A stretch of DNA of 34,137 nt from DATBMY01 sp036554605 (GTDB lineage Bacteria > Acidobacteriota > Blastocatellia > UBA7656). The stretch covers positions 1 to 34,137 of the forward strand of contig DATBMY010000429.1 in NCBI GenBank assembly GCA_036554605.1. Direction: 5' to 3'. The notes under the pieces were generated by a model. That model worked only from the letters and a program-made list of their open reading frames with translations. It ran no database searches and was not told the origin of the DNA. Positions 8,293-15,809 of this stretch are shown here, piece by piece (the stretch's first letter is position 1; the number at the start of each line of letters is the position of its first letter). The translations under genes and the position numbers were made by a program.

Positions 8293-10116
8293 TCACTCGT
8301 TGCCTTTAACCGCGAACAGGTCCCATTCTTCCCGCGCTTCGCCTAATGAGTGAGCGCCGCGCTCCCTGAATCGAAAGCCCGATCCCGCAACCAGGTCTTT
8401 CACGGCGCGAGAGACAAGTATTTCCGAGGTCGAGGCTTTCATAGCCAGTCTATCGCCGGCATCTACGGCCACCCCGCTAACCTTTTCGCCCATAACATCG
8501 CATTCGCCCGTGTGCAGTCCCACTCTTACTCTCATTCCCAGGCGGCGAGCAATTTCATTGATTACGCAAGCGCACTTGATAGCCCGGGCCGGGCCGTCGA
8601 ATGCGGCCATGACTCTCTGGCCCGACAGGTCGATCACACGGCCGCGGGATAATTCTATCTCCTTTCTGATGTGCGCTTGAAACCTGTCTATAACCTCTCT
8701 GCGCTCGCCCTCCGGATCGACTGCCGTCCGAAGATCGTTGACGTAAGCGACCATTACGGTTGCGAGCACGCGGTCGCGCCCCATCTGCCGGCGGTCGCCG
8801 GTCAGAAACTCCTCGATCTCATCAAGTATGCTATCCTGATCGCCGGCAAAAGGAAGATGATCCTCGCCGCTCAATTCTACAAACTTCGCGCCCGGAATTC
8901 GCTTTGCCACATAACGCCCCTCTTCAACTTTGAGGCAACGATCGTCCCTGCGGTGTATAACCAGCGCCGGGACGCGCACCGAAGGCAGTATCTGCCTGAC
9001 ATCGATCTCACTGTTCATCTCGGTCAGAGCCAGGGCCGCGCCGGGGCTTGCGCCCATGCGCAAGTAAGTCGCCCACCAGTTGCTGAAGCGCGCATCGCCG
9101 GCCATGCTCGGAGCGCGCTCTTCCAACCCCACGGGGCCGCCCCAATGCTGCTTTATCTCTTCGTAGAACTCTTCACGTTCCGCGCGGGTGGGAGCCCATG
9201 GATAATCAAGGTCCCGTATTCGCCTGGCATAAGTTCCTATCATCACAAGCGCGGATGTCTTCTCGGGATAAGTGGCGGCAAACATGCTCGCCAGGGGCCC
9301 GCCTTCCGATACGCCGACCAGAACAGCGCGCTTCGAGCAGGCCGCCTCCATCACCGCGCGCACGTCGTCCATGCGCTCTTCAAGCGTGGGCAACCTGTTA
9401 ACCGGAACGGGGTCCGAAAGACCCGTCCCGCGCTTGTCGAATATGATGAGACGCGAAAACGAGGCGAGCCGTGAAAGGAACCTCGCGAAAGAGGGCTCTT
9501 CCCATGAGTACTCAAGGTGAGAGACCCACCCCATGACAAAGACTATATCGAGCGGCCCGTTGCCTATCACCTGATATGCGATATTTACATCTCCGCTCTT
9601 CGCATATCTCGTCTCGGGCGCGCGCTTGACCAGAGAGAGCGCCGGCCTTGCTCTGTTAATCGTCCCGTCATCATCCGTCGCCAATAGCGGCTCAATACTT
9701 TTACTAGCGGCCCCGCCGGCTGAATCCTTGCTGACGGAAGCGGCGAAACGGTAGCCCCGCCTCGGCATAGTCTCAATATACTGCCCGCCGTCCGGCTGGT
9801 TGCCCAGGACTTTTCTCACCATAGAGACGGCCACGGCCAGATTAGCCTCTTCTACAAAAGTGTCGGGCCATACGATCCGCATCAACTCTTCTTTTCCAAT
9901 CACGCGTCCCGCGTTTTCGGTAAGCGCTACCAGCACGTCGAAAGCTTTAGGCGGAATCGCGACCCTCTCGCCTTCTCTGAGCAACAGGCTTTCGGCCGGG
10001 TCAAGTTGGTAGGAGCCGAAACGGTAAACGCGCTTCGTAAGAGTCGCAAGCTTCAACAATCCGTCGGAAGCCCGCTTGTTCTGGCTCATCTCAGCTGACA
10101 GGGGCGCTGTACTCAT
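8293..10116 (-). CDS. Winged-helix / alpha-beta hydrolase / cyclase-homology fusion protein
   Basis: A 607-residue protein with three parts. An OmpR/CadC-type winged helix (about 30-115) has the typical PPKAFDVLVALTENAGRV and MPRRGYRF ends. An alpha/beta hydrolase (about 165-440) has the nucleophile motif GVSEGG (S270), acid D391 or D392, and H420 in GEDHLPF. The C-terminal class III nucleotide-cyclase homology domain is at about 450-605. The cyclase part keeps the fold signatures AAFDGPARAIKCA and GLHTGECDVMGEKVSG. It lacks the first metal Asp (FTDIVGST is replaced by VAYVNDLR) and the second (GDG is replaced by GQR, Q500), so catalysis is unlikely. No membrane segment is seen. Start 10116 has AAGGAGG 6 nt upstream and overlaps the stop of the preceding small gene by ATGA, so the two are translationally coupled. 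It probably senses a small ester or lipid-like ligand and regulates transcription; that is inference. Confidence 0.9.
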   Translation of the reverse strand: MSTAPLSAEMSQNKRASDGLLKLATLTKRVYRFGSYQLDPAESLLLREGERVAIPPKAFDVLVALTENAGRVIGKEELMRIVWPDTFVEEANLAVAVSMVRKVLGNQPDGGQYIETMPRRGYRFAASVSKDSAGGAASKSIEPLLATDDDGTINRARPALSLVKRAPETRYAKSGDVNIAYQVIGNGPLDIVFVMGWVSHLEYSWEEPSFARFLSRLASFSRLIIFDKRGTGLSDPVPVNRLPTLEERMDDVRAVMEAACSKRAVLVGVSEGGPLASMFAATYPEKTSALVMIGTYARRIRDLDYPWAPTRAEREEFYEEIKQHWGGPVGLEERAPSMAGDARFSNWWATYLRMGASPGAALALTEMNSEIDVRQILPSVRVPALVIHRRDDRCLKVEEGRYVAKRIPGAKFVELSGEDHLPFAGDQDSILDEIEEFLTGDRRQMGRDRVLATVMVAYVNDLRTAVDPEGERREVIDRFQAHIRKEIELSRGRVIDLSGQRVMAAFDGPARAIKCACVINEIARRLGMRVRVGLHTGECDVMGEKVSGVAVDAGDRLAMKASTSEILVSRAVKDLVAGSGFRFRERGAHSLGEAREEWDLFAVKGNE

Positions 10117-10322
10117 TGACTACCTCCTTCTAATTCGATTAATCGGCTGCCGCAGCAGCAGGACATGCAAGGGCCGGCCGAACCCAGGGCGCCAGCCTCT
10201 TCGGCGGTGAGCAGGCGGACCTCGGTGCCGCATTGCTCGCAAAGTATCTCTCTGCTGCCCCGCCAGCGGATTTCAACAATTCGCTCTTTCTCGACGATTA
10301 TCGTGGTGACTCTCTTTTTCAA
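10113..10322 (-). CDS. Small Cys-rich (zinc-ribbon-like) protein coupled to the hydrolase regulator
   Basis: A protein of about 69 residues beginning LKKRVTTIIVEKERIV, then CEQC, LLTAEEAGAL and a second cluster CMSCCCGS. It resembles a family of short acidobacterial and cyanobacterial proteins with a beta hairpin, a CxxC pair and a MerR/excisionase-like tail. The usual helix-turn-helix part is missing here, and extra Cys residues replace it. I propose the TTG at 10322, preceded by GGGAGG at short spacing; an upstream ATG at 10412 in the same frame is possible. The stop overlaps the start of the next gene (ATGA). It may bind metal and modulate the fused regulator downstream. Function is not established. 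Confidence 0.62.
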   Translation of the reverse strand: MKKRVTTIIVEKERIVEIRWRGSREILCEQCGTEVRLLTAEEAGALGSAGPCMSCCCGSRLIELEGGSQ

Positions 10323-10475
10323 GATACCTCCCGACAAGTGACCCTGTTTGCTACAGCCATCCGAGCGGGGTAAAATGAGCCAGCGATGTAAGGCTCCTGA
10401 ACTCGATCTCATTCGGGCGCCTTATCGCAAGGCGAAAGATAGCCTGGGCATGGCTGGGAAGTCCTTGCAATATGC

Positions 10476-10513
10476 CTGATTAATCCTGATTTTTTCTGAT
10501 AGGGGATCATCAG
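10476..10513 (+). promoter_or_regulatory. CTGAT direct repeats at 10-bp spacing, probable winged-helix operator
   Basis: CCTGATT at 10476, CCTGATT at 10486 and TCTGAT at 10495 repeat with a 10-bp period. An inverted copy ATCAG lies at 10509-10513. Direct repeats at 10-11 bp are the usual target layout of OmpR-type winged helices, and both divergent genes flanking this region encode such domains. The repeats lie 40-75 bp before the ATG at 10551. Confidence 0.5.
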
Positions 10514-10550
10514 ACGATTCCGAAATGGTTGTGTGCAAAAGAGAAGCATT

Positions 10551-12797
10551 ATGAGCGGCCCGGCAAATCGTTTTTACGAGTTCGGCCAGTTTCGCATAGA
10601 TACGAGCAAACGCCTGCTGCTCAGGGGCGACCAGACCGTGCCGCTCACCCCGAAAGCTTTCGATACACTGCTGCTGCTGGTCGAAAACCGTGGCCGCATT
10701 CTTAGCAAAGATGATTTGATGAGCCAGCTCTGGCCCGACACGGTAGTCGAAGAAGGCAACCTGACCCGCAATGTCTACCTGCTAAGAAAAGCGCTGGGCG
10801 AAGCGCCCCAGGAACACCTCTATATCGTCACGGTCCCGGGGCAGGGCTACCGCTTTGTCGCCGACGCGAGAGAGGTTTCGGAAGAAGGTTTTGACGTCAG
10901 GGTGACCGAGCGCACGCGCACGACCGTAGTCGTTAGCGAAGAAGAGACGGATGATCCGTATGAAGAAGCGAGCGCGGCCGCCGCGCCAGAGGAAAGGCGG
11001 GCGCTGGAGCGAGCGCCAGCCGAAAGCCATCCCGCGGGATGGTTCGCCCGCCGCGGGACGGCTCTTTCAATCGCCGGGCTTGCGCTACTGGCGGCGGCGG
11101 GCCTCGCCGTCTGGCTGTACGGGTCCGGCGCATCGGGACGGCCCGAAGGCGCGCCCGCGGAGCCCTCCCCTAGCATGACGATCACCAATCTCACCACCAC
11201 CGGCAACATCACCTGCGCGGCGATCTCTCCCGACGGCAACTATGTTGCTTATGCCAGGGCTGACAGCATTCAGCAGAGCAGCCTGTGGATCATGCAGCTC
11301 GCGACATTTACCGGCCAGAGCGTCATCCCTCCCGCCGAGGTTCAATACCATGCCGTCACCTTCTCGCCCGACGGCAATTACATATACTACGTAATGAGGG
11401 AGAACAATACGGCGCGGCGCGCGCTCTACAGAGTCTCCCGGATGGGAGGACCGTCAAAGAGATTATTGGACAGGGTCGATTCGCCGGTCTCTTTCTCTCC
11501 CGACGGCGGCCATATAGTTTTTCGCCGCGGCCTCGACGATAGAAGAGAGGCGGCGTTATTCATCGCAAACGCCGACGGCACGGGGGAAAAAGAGCTTGCC
11601 TCAATCAAATACCCCGAAGGTTTCGGCGACCCGGCCTGGTCGCCTGACGGCAAGTTGATAGCGGCCGTTGCCGGACACGCATTGGGCGGCACTAATAACT
11701 ATCTGGTTCAGGTATCCCCGGATGACCAGAGCGTTAAACCCATCTCTTCTAAAAGGTGGCGATGGGCCGGGCAGCTTTCCTGGCTTTCGGATTCGAGCGG
11801 CCTGATGATGGTTGCGGGCGAAGACCCGGCAACGCCTTATCAGGTATGGCATATCTCTTATCCGAGCGGCGAGGCGCGAAAGGTCACCAACGATTCCAAT
11901 TTTTATAATAGCCTGAGCATGTCGGCCGACTCTAATGCGCTGGTGGCCTTGCAGCGGCAACTCGATTCCAAAGTGTGGACCATACCCGCCGAAGATGTAA
12001 GGGGGGCTAAACAGATCACGTACGGGTCGGGCGGATACAGGATGAAACTATCGTGGACGCCCGGCGGCAAGATTGTTTACGACTCGCTGGTAGGCAACTC
12101 CACGGCCATATCGATAATGGATGCCGACGGCAGCAATCCTAAGAACTTGACGGGCGATATGACGGGCCGCGCCGTTATAGGCCGTTCCACGGTTTCGCCT
12201 GACGGCCGGTACGTTATTTACACTTCCGACCTGACGGGAACGAGACATATTTGGAGGATGGAGATCGACGGGAGCAACCCCGTCCAATTAACCCGAGGCG
12301 CGGGCGAGGATAACCCCGCCTGCTCGCCCGACGGCAGATGGGTCTTTTACGTAAAAATAGACCCGGTCAAATCATCATTGTGGAAAGTCCCTATCGAGGG
12401 CGGCGAGCCCCTAATGCTTATCGACGCGTCGGTGAATTACCCGGTCGCGTCTGCTGACGGAAAGTTTTTAGCCTGCCTTTACATGGAGCCGAACTCGCCC
12501 TGGAGAATTGCGATCTTTCCAATCGAAGGCGGGCGGCCCGTAAAGTTATTCCCTTTCATACAGGGCGCATCCTCTCTGCGGTGGACGCCCGACGGGCGCG
12601 GCATCACTTACTGCGAGAACCCTATTGGTCCTTCCAAGATATTGATTCAGCCGGTGGATGGCAGTCAGCCGAGAATACTGCTCGAGATGGAGACCGATAG
12701 AGTATACGATTTTGACTGGTCACCCGACGGCAAGTCGCTCGCCTGCATACGCGGCATCTGGGCAAGGAATATTGTCCTAATCACGAAATTCCGGTGA
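10551..12797 (+). CDS. Membrane winged-helix regulator with TolB/PD40 beta-propeller (CadC-like)
   Basis: About 748 residues. An N-terminal OmpR/CadC winged helix (about 8-105) carries LTPKAFDTLLLLVENRGRI, WPDTVVEEGNL and VPGQGYRF. An acidic, low-complexity linker, one transmembrane helix at about 165-187 (ALSIAGLALLAAAGLAVWLY) and a periplasmic WD40-like/TolB propeller follow. The propeller has at least nine SPDGxx-type blades, such as ISPDGNYVAYA, FSPDGNYIYY, WSPDGKLIAA and CSPDGRWVFYV. The design suits an envelope sensor that regulates transcription directly from the membrane. I chose the ATG at 10551 with a purine-rich AAAAGAGAAG upstream; a GTG at 10533 is possible. It is transcribed divergently from the small Cys-rich gene. 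CTGAT repeats in between suggest autoregulation or cross-regulation with the other winged-helix protein. Confidence 0.93.
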   Translation: MSGPANRFYEFGQFRIDTSKRLLLRGDQTVPLTPKAFDTLLLLVENRGRILSKDDLMSQLWPDTVVEEGNLTRNVYLLRKALGEAPQEHLYIVTVPGQGYRFVADAREVSEEGFDVRVTERTRTTVVVSEEETDDPYEEASAAAAPEERRALERAPAESHPAGWFARRGTALSIAGLALLAAAGLAVWLYGSGASGRPEGAPAEPSPSMTITNLTTTGNITCAAISPDGNYVAYARADSIQQSSLWIMQLATFTGQSVIPPAEVQYHAVTFSPDGNYIYYVMRENNTARRALYRVSRMGGPSKRLLDRVDSPVSFSPDGGHIVFRRGLDDRREAALFIANADGTGEKELASIKYPEGFGDPAWSPDGKLIAAVAGHALGGTNNYLVQVSPDDQSVKPISSKRWRWAGQLSWLSDSSGLMMVAGEDPATPYQVWHISYPSGEARKVTNDSNFYNSLSMSADSNALVALQRQLDSKVWTIPAEDVRGAKQITYGSGGYRMKLSWTPGGKIVYDSLVGNSTAISIMDADGSNPKNLTGDMTGRAVIGRSTVSPDGRYVIYTSDLTGTRHIWRMEIDGSNPVQLTRGAGEDNPACSPDGRWVFYVKIDPVKSSLWKVPIEGGEPLMLIDASVNYPVASADGKFLACLYMEPNSPWRIAIFPIEGGRPVKLFPFIQGASSLRWTPDGRGITYCENPIGPSKILIQPVDGSQPRILLEMETDRVYDFDWSPDGKSLACIRGIWARNIVLITKFR

Positions 12798-12812
12798 GTT
12801 CATAGCAGTCTT

Positions 12813-14063
12813 TTACTGCGCGGACGCGGCGCGATAGCCGGGCCGCGCGCGCACTACGGCGTTCTTGCGCGAAGTGCGCACTTGAATCTTTCTATAGCCG
12901 CCGTCGCGCGCGCCGTTGGTCGGGTAATAACCGAGCGCATACTGCGTGCGAAGCTCCGCGGCGATCTCGCCAAAGGCCACCGGGAGCGAGGCGAGCGAAT
13001 CGGCGCGAAGCAGGCGGCCGCCGGATTTTTCGGCAAGCTCTTTGAGATAATCATCCGCCTTCTGATACATCGCATCCAGCTCTACCCCGGCCGGGTCTTT
13101 TGGCCCGGTCCGAGGGTCCGGGTGAGGCGACCTCGGATCATCCGGATGCGTCCCGCCGGCATCGGGCACGCGCCTCGGCAGGCGCTCATCCGGGTGGCGG
13201 CCGCCCGGCAAACGCTCGTTAGGCACGCGGCCGTCCGGGTGCCTATCGGGATAGCGGTTGCGGTCATTCGGGTACGGCAAGACGATCTCCGGCATCCCGG
13301 TGCCGGGCACTCGCGGGATGCGCGGGTCTCCGCTCGGAGTCGGAATCGGCACTCTCGCGCCGGGCACGCCGAGCACGTCCGGCGCCGGACGGCGGCCTTG
13401 CCGGACGAGCGCTTCGGTGTCGGCGCGCGTGTCGTAGCGAATCGGGTAGATGATTATGCCCGATTCTTCGACCGCGCGGATATTCTGCTCATAGGTAGCC
13501 GACTCGCTGTACATATCGACGCCGTCGGTGAAAAACACAATCGCCTTGCGGCCCTTGATCGGGCTCAGCGCCGCGAGCGCCTTTTGAAATGCGTCATAGA
13601 CCTTCGTGCCCTGACCGGAGCGCAGCTCTTCGACCGCGCGTCGCAGCTCAGCCGTTTCGTTGGTGAAGTCTCCATGATCGCGCACGGCGTCGGCGAACGA
13701 TATTACCTTGACCCTGTCTTCCGGCTGCAGCTGGGTCATGAAGGCGAGGGCCGCGCGCTTGCTGCTATCGAGTTTCTCGCGAGTGCTCGCGCTGGTGTCG
13801 AGCATCAGCACTACATGAAACGGCTCGCTCACGGTCGCAAAGAAGACCACCTCTTGCTCGACCCCGTCTTCGTAGAGGGTGAAATCTTTTTTGCCGAGGT
13901 CATGTATATAGACCCCGTTTCTATCGCTCGCCACGACAGGCACCATCACGAGCGTCGAGTTGAGCTTGACCGTAGCGTCGTCCTGCCGGGCGCGCGCCGA
14001 GGCGTCGGAAACCGGCGTCAGGGCGAAGATGGCAATAAGGATGGCCGCCAGAGATAATCGCAT
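12813..14063 (-). CDS. Secreted VWFA-domain protein (VWFA-related acidobacterial type)
   Basis: 416 residues with an N-terminal signal peptide (RLSLAAILIAIFALTPVSDA). A beta segment VYIHDLGKKDFTLYEDGVEQ leads into a VWA domain with an intact MIDAS: DTSAS near residue 89, the downstream Thr region SGQGTKVYDA, and FFTDGVD. This matches the VWFA-related family that is expanded in Acidobacteriota. A low-complexity linker of about 105 residues (about 221-326) rich in Pro, Arg, Asp, His and Gly interrupts the domain before its last helix and the closing LRTQYALGYYP segment. The start has AAGGA 6 nt upstream. It converges with the propeller regulator, separated by 15 bp. A periplasmic or surface metal-dependent adhesion or interaction role is likely; the partner is unknown. 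Confidence 0.9.
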   Translation of the reverse strand: MRLSLAAILIAIFALTPVSDASARARQDDATVKLNSTLVMVPVVASDRNGVYIHDLGKKDFTLYEDGVEQEVVFFATVSEPFHVVLMLDTSASTREKLDSSKRAALAFMTQLQPEDRVKVISFADAVRDHGDFTNETAELRRAVEELRSGQGTKVYDAFQKALAALSPIKGRKAIVFFTDGVDMYSESATYEQNIRAVEESGIIIYPIRYDTRADTEALVRQGRRPAPDVLGVPGARVPIPTPSGDPRIPRVPGTGMPEIVLPYPNDRNRYPDRHPDGRVPNERLPGGRHPDERLPRRVPDAGGTHPDDPRSPHPDPRTGPKDPAGVELDAMYQKADDYLKELAEKSGGRLLRADSLASLPVAFGEIAAELRTQYALGYYPTNGARDGGYRKIQVRTSRKNAVVRARPGYRAASAQ

Positions 14064-14137
14064 CTCTTGTCCTTCTTTCTGTTCTGGCTGCTCGCGCGGG
14101 ATCGCGCACGGGTTTTTATCGCGAATGAATCTTACAG

Positions 14138-14166
14138 CTTTTGGCCGCCTGGCGCGAGCATATAAT
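14138..14166 (+). promoter_or_regulatory. Candidate sigma-70 promoter with perfect -10
   Basis: A perfect TATAAT lies at 14161-14166. The -35 at the 17-bp position (CTTTTG) is poor. Its orientation and distance fit the small gene at 14215. This is a prediction based only on the -10 box. Confidence 0.35.
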
Positions 14167-14214
14167 CGATCCGCGTTGAACCCGCGGGTCGCGCTGCGCT
14201 AATCTTCTTCAAAG

Positions 14215-14448
14215 ATGAAGAGCCTGCCCGTAGAGGTTGAATGTTACTCGGGTGGCCGCTCAGACGAGCGGCCGCGCCGCGTTATGATTGAAGGGCGCGA
14301 GCACCGGGTAGCGCGGCTGCTTGAGGAGTCGATCGAGCAATCACTTAAGACGCGCACCGCCGCGCGCCGCTACCGCGTGCAGATGGAATGCGGGATGATC
14401 CTTGAGCTGACGCTTGCCGAAGGCGCATGGAGCGCGCGGCGCTATTGA
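14215..14448 (+). CDS. Small conserved-looking hypothetical protein
   Basis: 77 residues, basic. It begins MKSLPVEVECYSGGRSDERP, then predicted beta strands (VMIEGREHRVARLLEES) and a C-terminal strand pair (RRYRVQMECGMILELTLAEG). The layout, with a VECYSGxRxxERPRR opening and a GREHxV strand, resembles small DUF6504-like proteins, but I am not certain of the family. There is no Shine-Dalgarno sequence, while a TATAAT box lies 49 bp upstream, so a short leader is possible. Its 3' end overlaps the converging DUF3810 gene by 7 bp. No signal peptide or membrane segment is seen. Confidence 0.6.
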   Translation: MKSLPVEVECYSGGRSDERPRRVMIEGREHRVARLLEESIEQSLKTRTAARRYRVQMECGMILELTLAEGAWSARRY

Positions 14449-15623
14449 GACCGCTGCGCGGGGACCCATCCGGGTTCGAATCGAGTGCCCGTCATCAGCC
14501 TTATGAATCTGCCATAACTTCTGATGCCCGAGCGGACCCGGTTTGCTCTGAGGAACCCGTCATATATGACCCATTGGGCGCGGCTTAGAAATCCGCTCTG
14601 GTGAATGCGCACGCGCTCGCGAACCTCGCGTATATCAGCCCGCACTTCGGGAGAAGGGACCGGCGGCGCATGTCGCCGCAAAGCTCCCTCCATGCGGTCG
14701 GCGGCTTGCGGCGGCGGCCAGGGCGTATATTGATAAATGGCAAGCCATCCGGAGTATCTTACCGCGGGCAGGTCGGACCTGAGACAGGCCAAAGCCCCGA
14801 CGAAGTTCGCTTCCGACTCGTCGGCGAACCCGGCGAGGTGCGCCCACTCGTGCGCGAGAAGAAACGGCTTTTCAAAAGCGAGGACCGTGCTATCGAGTAC
14901 CACCTCGTGCCCGAAAGGGTTTATAAACCCTTCCACGCCCGACGCGGCCAGATAAAAATTGAGCAGCGAGCTTTTCGGAACCGCGCGCGCTATGCCGCTC
15001 TGGTTGCCAAGATCGATCACGGTCCGGTTAAACGAATCGAGCAAGCCCCGCTGCCACTCCTCGTCGTCGGGCCACGCCGCGGCGCGGCCTTGCGGATATT
15101 CGGCATTGAGTTGCTCAACCGCGAGCCGCTTCAACTGCCTTATATTCTCTTGATTCAGTCTGGCGTCGTCGTAATCGAGCTTTCGGTCGAGCGGCGTGCG
15201 CGCATAATTGAGCCCCCACAGCAACTCGAAGATCAAGAAGGAGACGGCCGCCCCAACAAGCGCCTTGCCGGCAAGCCGCGCGGCCGCGCGACGGCGCTCA
15301 CCGCGCCCGGCCTTGATCAATCGAGTGGCGCAGACGGCGGGCACAACTATAACCAGAGTTATGATGAGTACGTCGGCGATGGCGAAGGGGATAAGATTCG
15401 CAACCGGCGTGAGCAGCGATTGTATATAAGGATAAATACCGTTCGAGTAGAAGCGGTCGACGAGCCAGGACGGAAGCTGAAACAGGGCGAGCACAACCGC
15501 GAGCAGGACGAGCGTGATTTTGACCCATGCGCGGGCGGAGAGATTCTTCGCTTTGTTCAACGAGCGCGCGGCGAGCTTCCGAAGACGACCGCGCCCGTCA
15601 CTTACTTCTAATACCTGGGCCAT
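14442..15623 (-). CDS. DUF3810 membrane protein with HExxH metallopeptidase motif
   Basis: 393 residues. Three transmembrane helices occupy the N-terminal third (VKITLVLLAVVLALF, IPFAIADVLIITLVIVVPAV and ALVGAAVSFLIFELLW). A soluble domain follows, with PFGHEVVLDS, the zinc motif HEWAH and a downstream ESEANF that could supply the third ligand. This matches the DUF3810 family, which is thought to be a membrane-anchored metallopeptidase of unknown substrate. I chose the ATG at 15623, which has AGGA at 7-nt spacing. The upstream in-frame ATG at 15668 lies at or before the likely transcription start set by an extended -10 box. The gene converges on and overlaps the small plus-strand gene. Confidence 0.87.
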   Translation of the reverse strand: MAQVLEVSDGRGRLRKLAARSLNKAKNLSARAWVKITLVLLAVVLALFQLPSWLVDRFYSNGIYPYIQSLLTPVANLIPFAIADVLIITLVIVVPAVCATRLIKAGRGERRRAAARLAGKALVGAAVSFLIFELLWGLNYARTPLDRKLDYDDARLNQENIRQLKRLAVEQLNAEYPQGRAAAWPDDEEWQRGLLDSFNRTVIDLGNQSGIARAVPKSSLLNFYLAASGVEGFINPFGHEVVLDSTVLAFEKPFLLAHEWAHLAGFADESEANFVGALACLRSDLPAVRYSGWLAIYQYTPWPPPQAADRMEGALRRHAPPVPSPEVRADIREVRERVRIHQSGFLSRAQWVIYDGFLRANRVRSGIRSYGRFIRLMTGTRFEPGWVPAQRSQ

Positions 15624-15668
15624 TACTACATCCTGAAGACCTTTATTCAGCGAGCCGTCCGCTTGCAT

Positions 15669-15677
15669 ATTCTAACA
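15669..15677 (-). promoter_or_regulatory. Extended -10 promoter for the DUF3810 gene
   Basis: Minus-strand TGTTAGAAT is a TGN-extended -10 box with five of six matches to TATAAT. No good -35 is needed for this promoter type. The predicted start near 15662 would give a leader of about 40 nt to the ATG at 15623. Confidence 0.42.
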
Positions 15678-15759
15678 CGCCCGCCAAAATGATGGCGGCG
15701 AAAGATTATGGTGCTATGGTGTGTTGAATATTAGTCTGGTCGGTGTAATAGCGTCAGTT

Positions 15760-15780
15760 TGGAGTGCTCCGAGCATTCCA
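15760..15780. repeat. Short perfect-looking hairpin in a 186-bp intergenic region
   Basis: A 21-bp near-palindrome begins TGGAGTGCTC and closes GAGCATTCCA, with one mismatch (G-T pairing in RNA) and a minimal loop. It lies 30 bp beyond the stop of the orphan repeat protein. There is no T tract, so it is not a classical terminator. TTGGAGTGC recurs at about 15833 inside the neighbouring gene's 3' end. It could be a dispersed repeat or a mRNA 3'-end stabiliser. Confidence 0.5.
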
Positions 15781-15809
15781 TATTTAAACTTTGTTGCAGC
15801 CCTGTGTTG

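Noticed and set aside
10461..10476. Possible plus-strand sigma-54 promoter (TGGGAAGTCCTTGCA) before the propeller regulator
   Set aside because: GG and GC are 9 nt apart, one short of the strict 10; it is not accepted as functional.
12805..12819. GCAGT/ACTGC hairpin as a terminator between the propeller regulator and the VWFA gene
   Set aside because: Only a 5-bp stem, and it overlaps the VWFA stop; too weak to support.
12882..14057. 391-codon plus-strand frame opposite the VWFA gene
   Set aside because: Arg/His/Ala-rich composition with no domain. The opposite strand has a signal peptide, MIDAS and a good ribosome-binding site.
14601..15611. 336-codon plus-strand frame opposite DUF3810
   Set aside because: Opposite strand shows membrane helices and HExxH; this frame has neither and no start signal.
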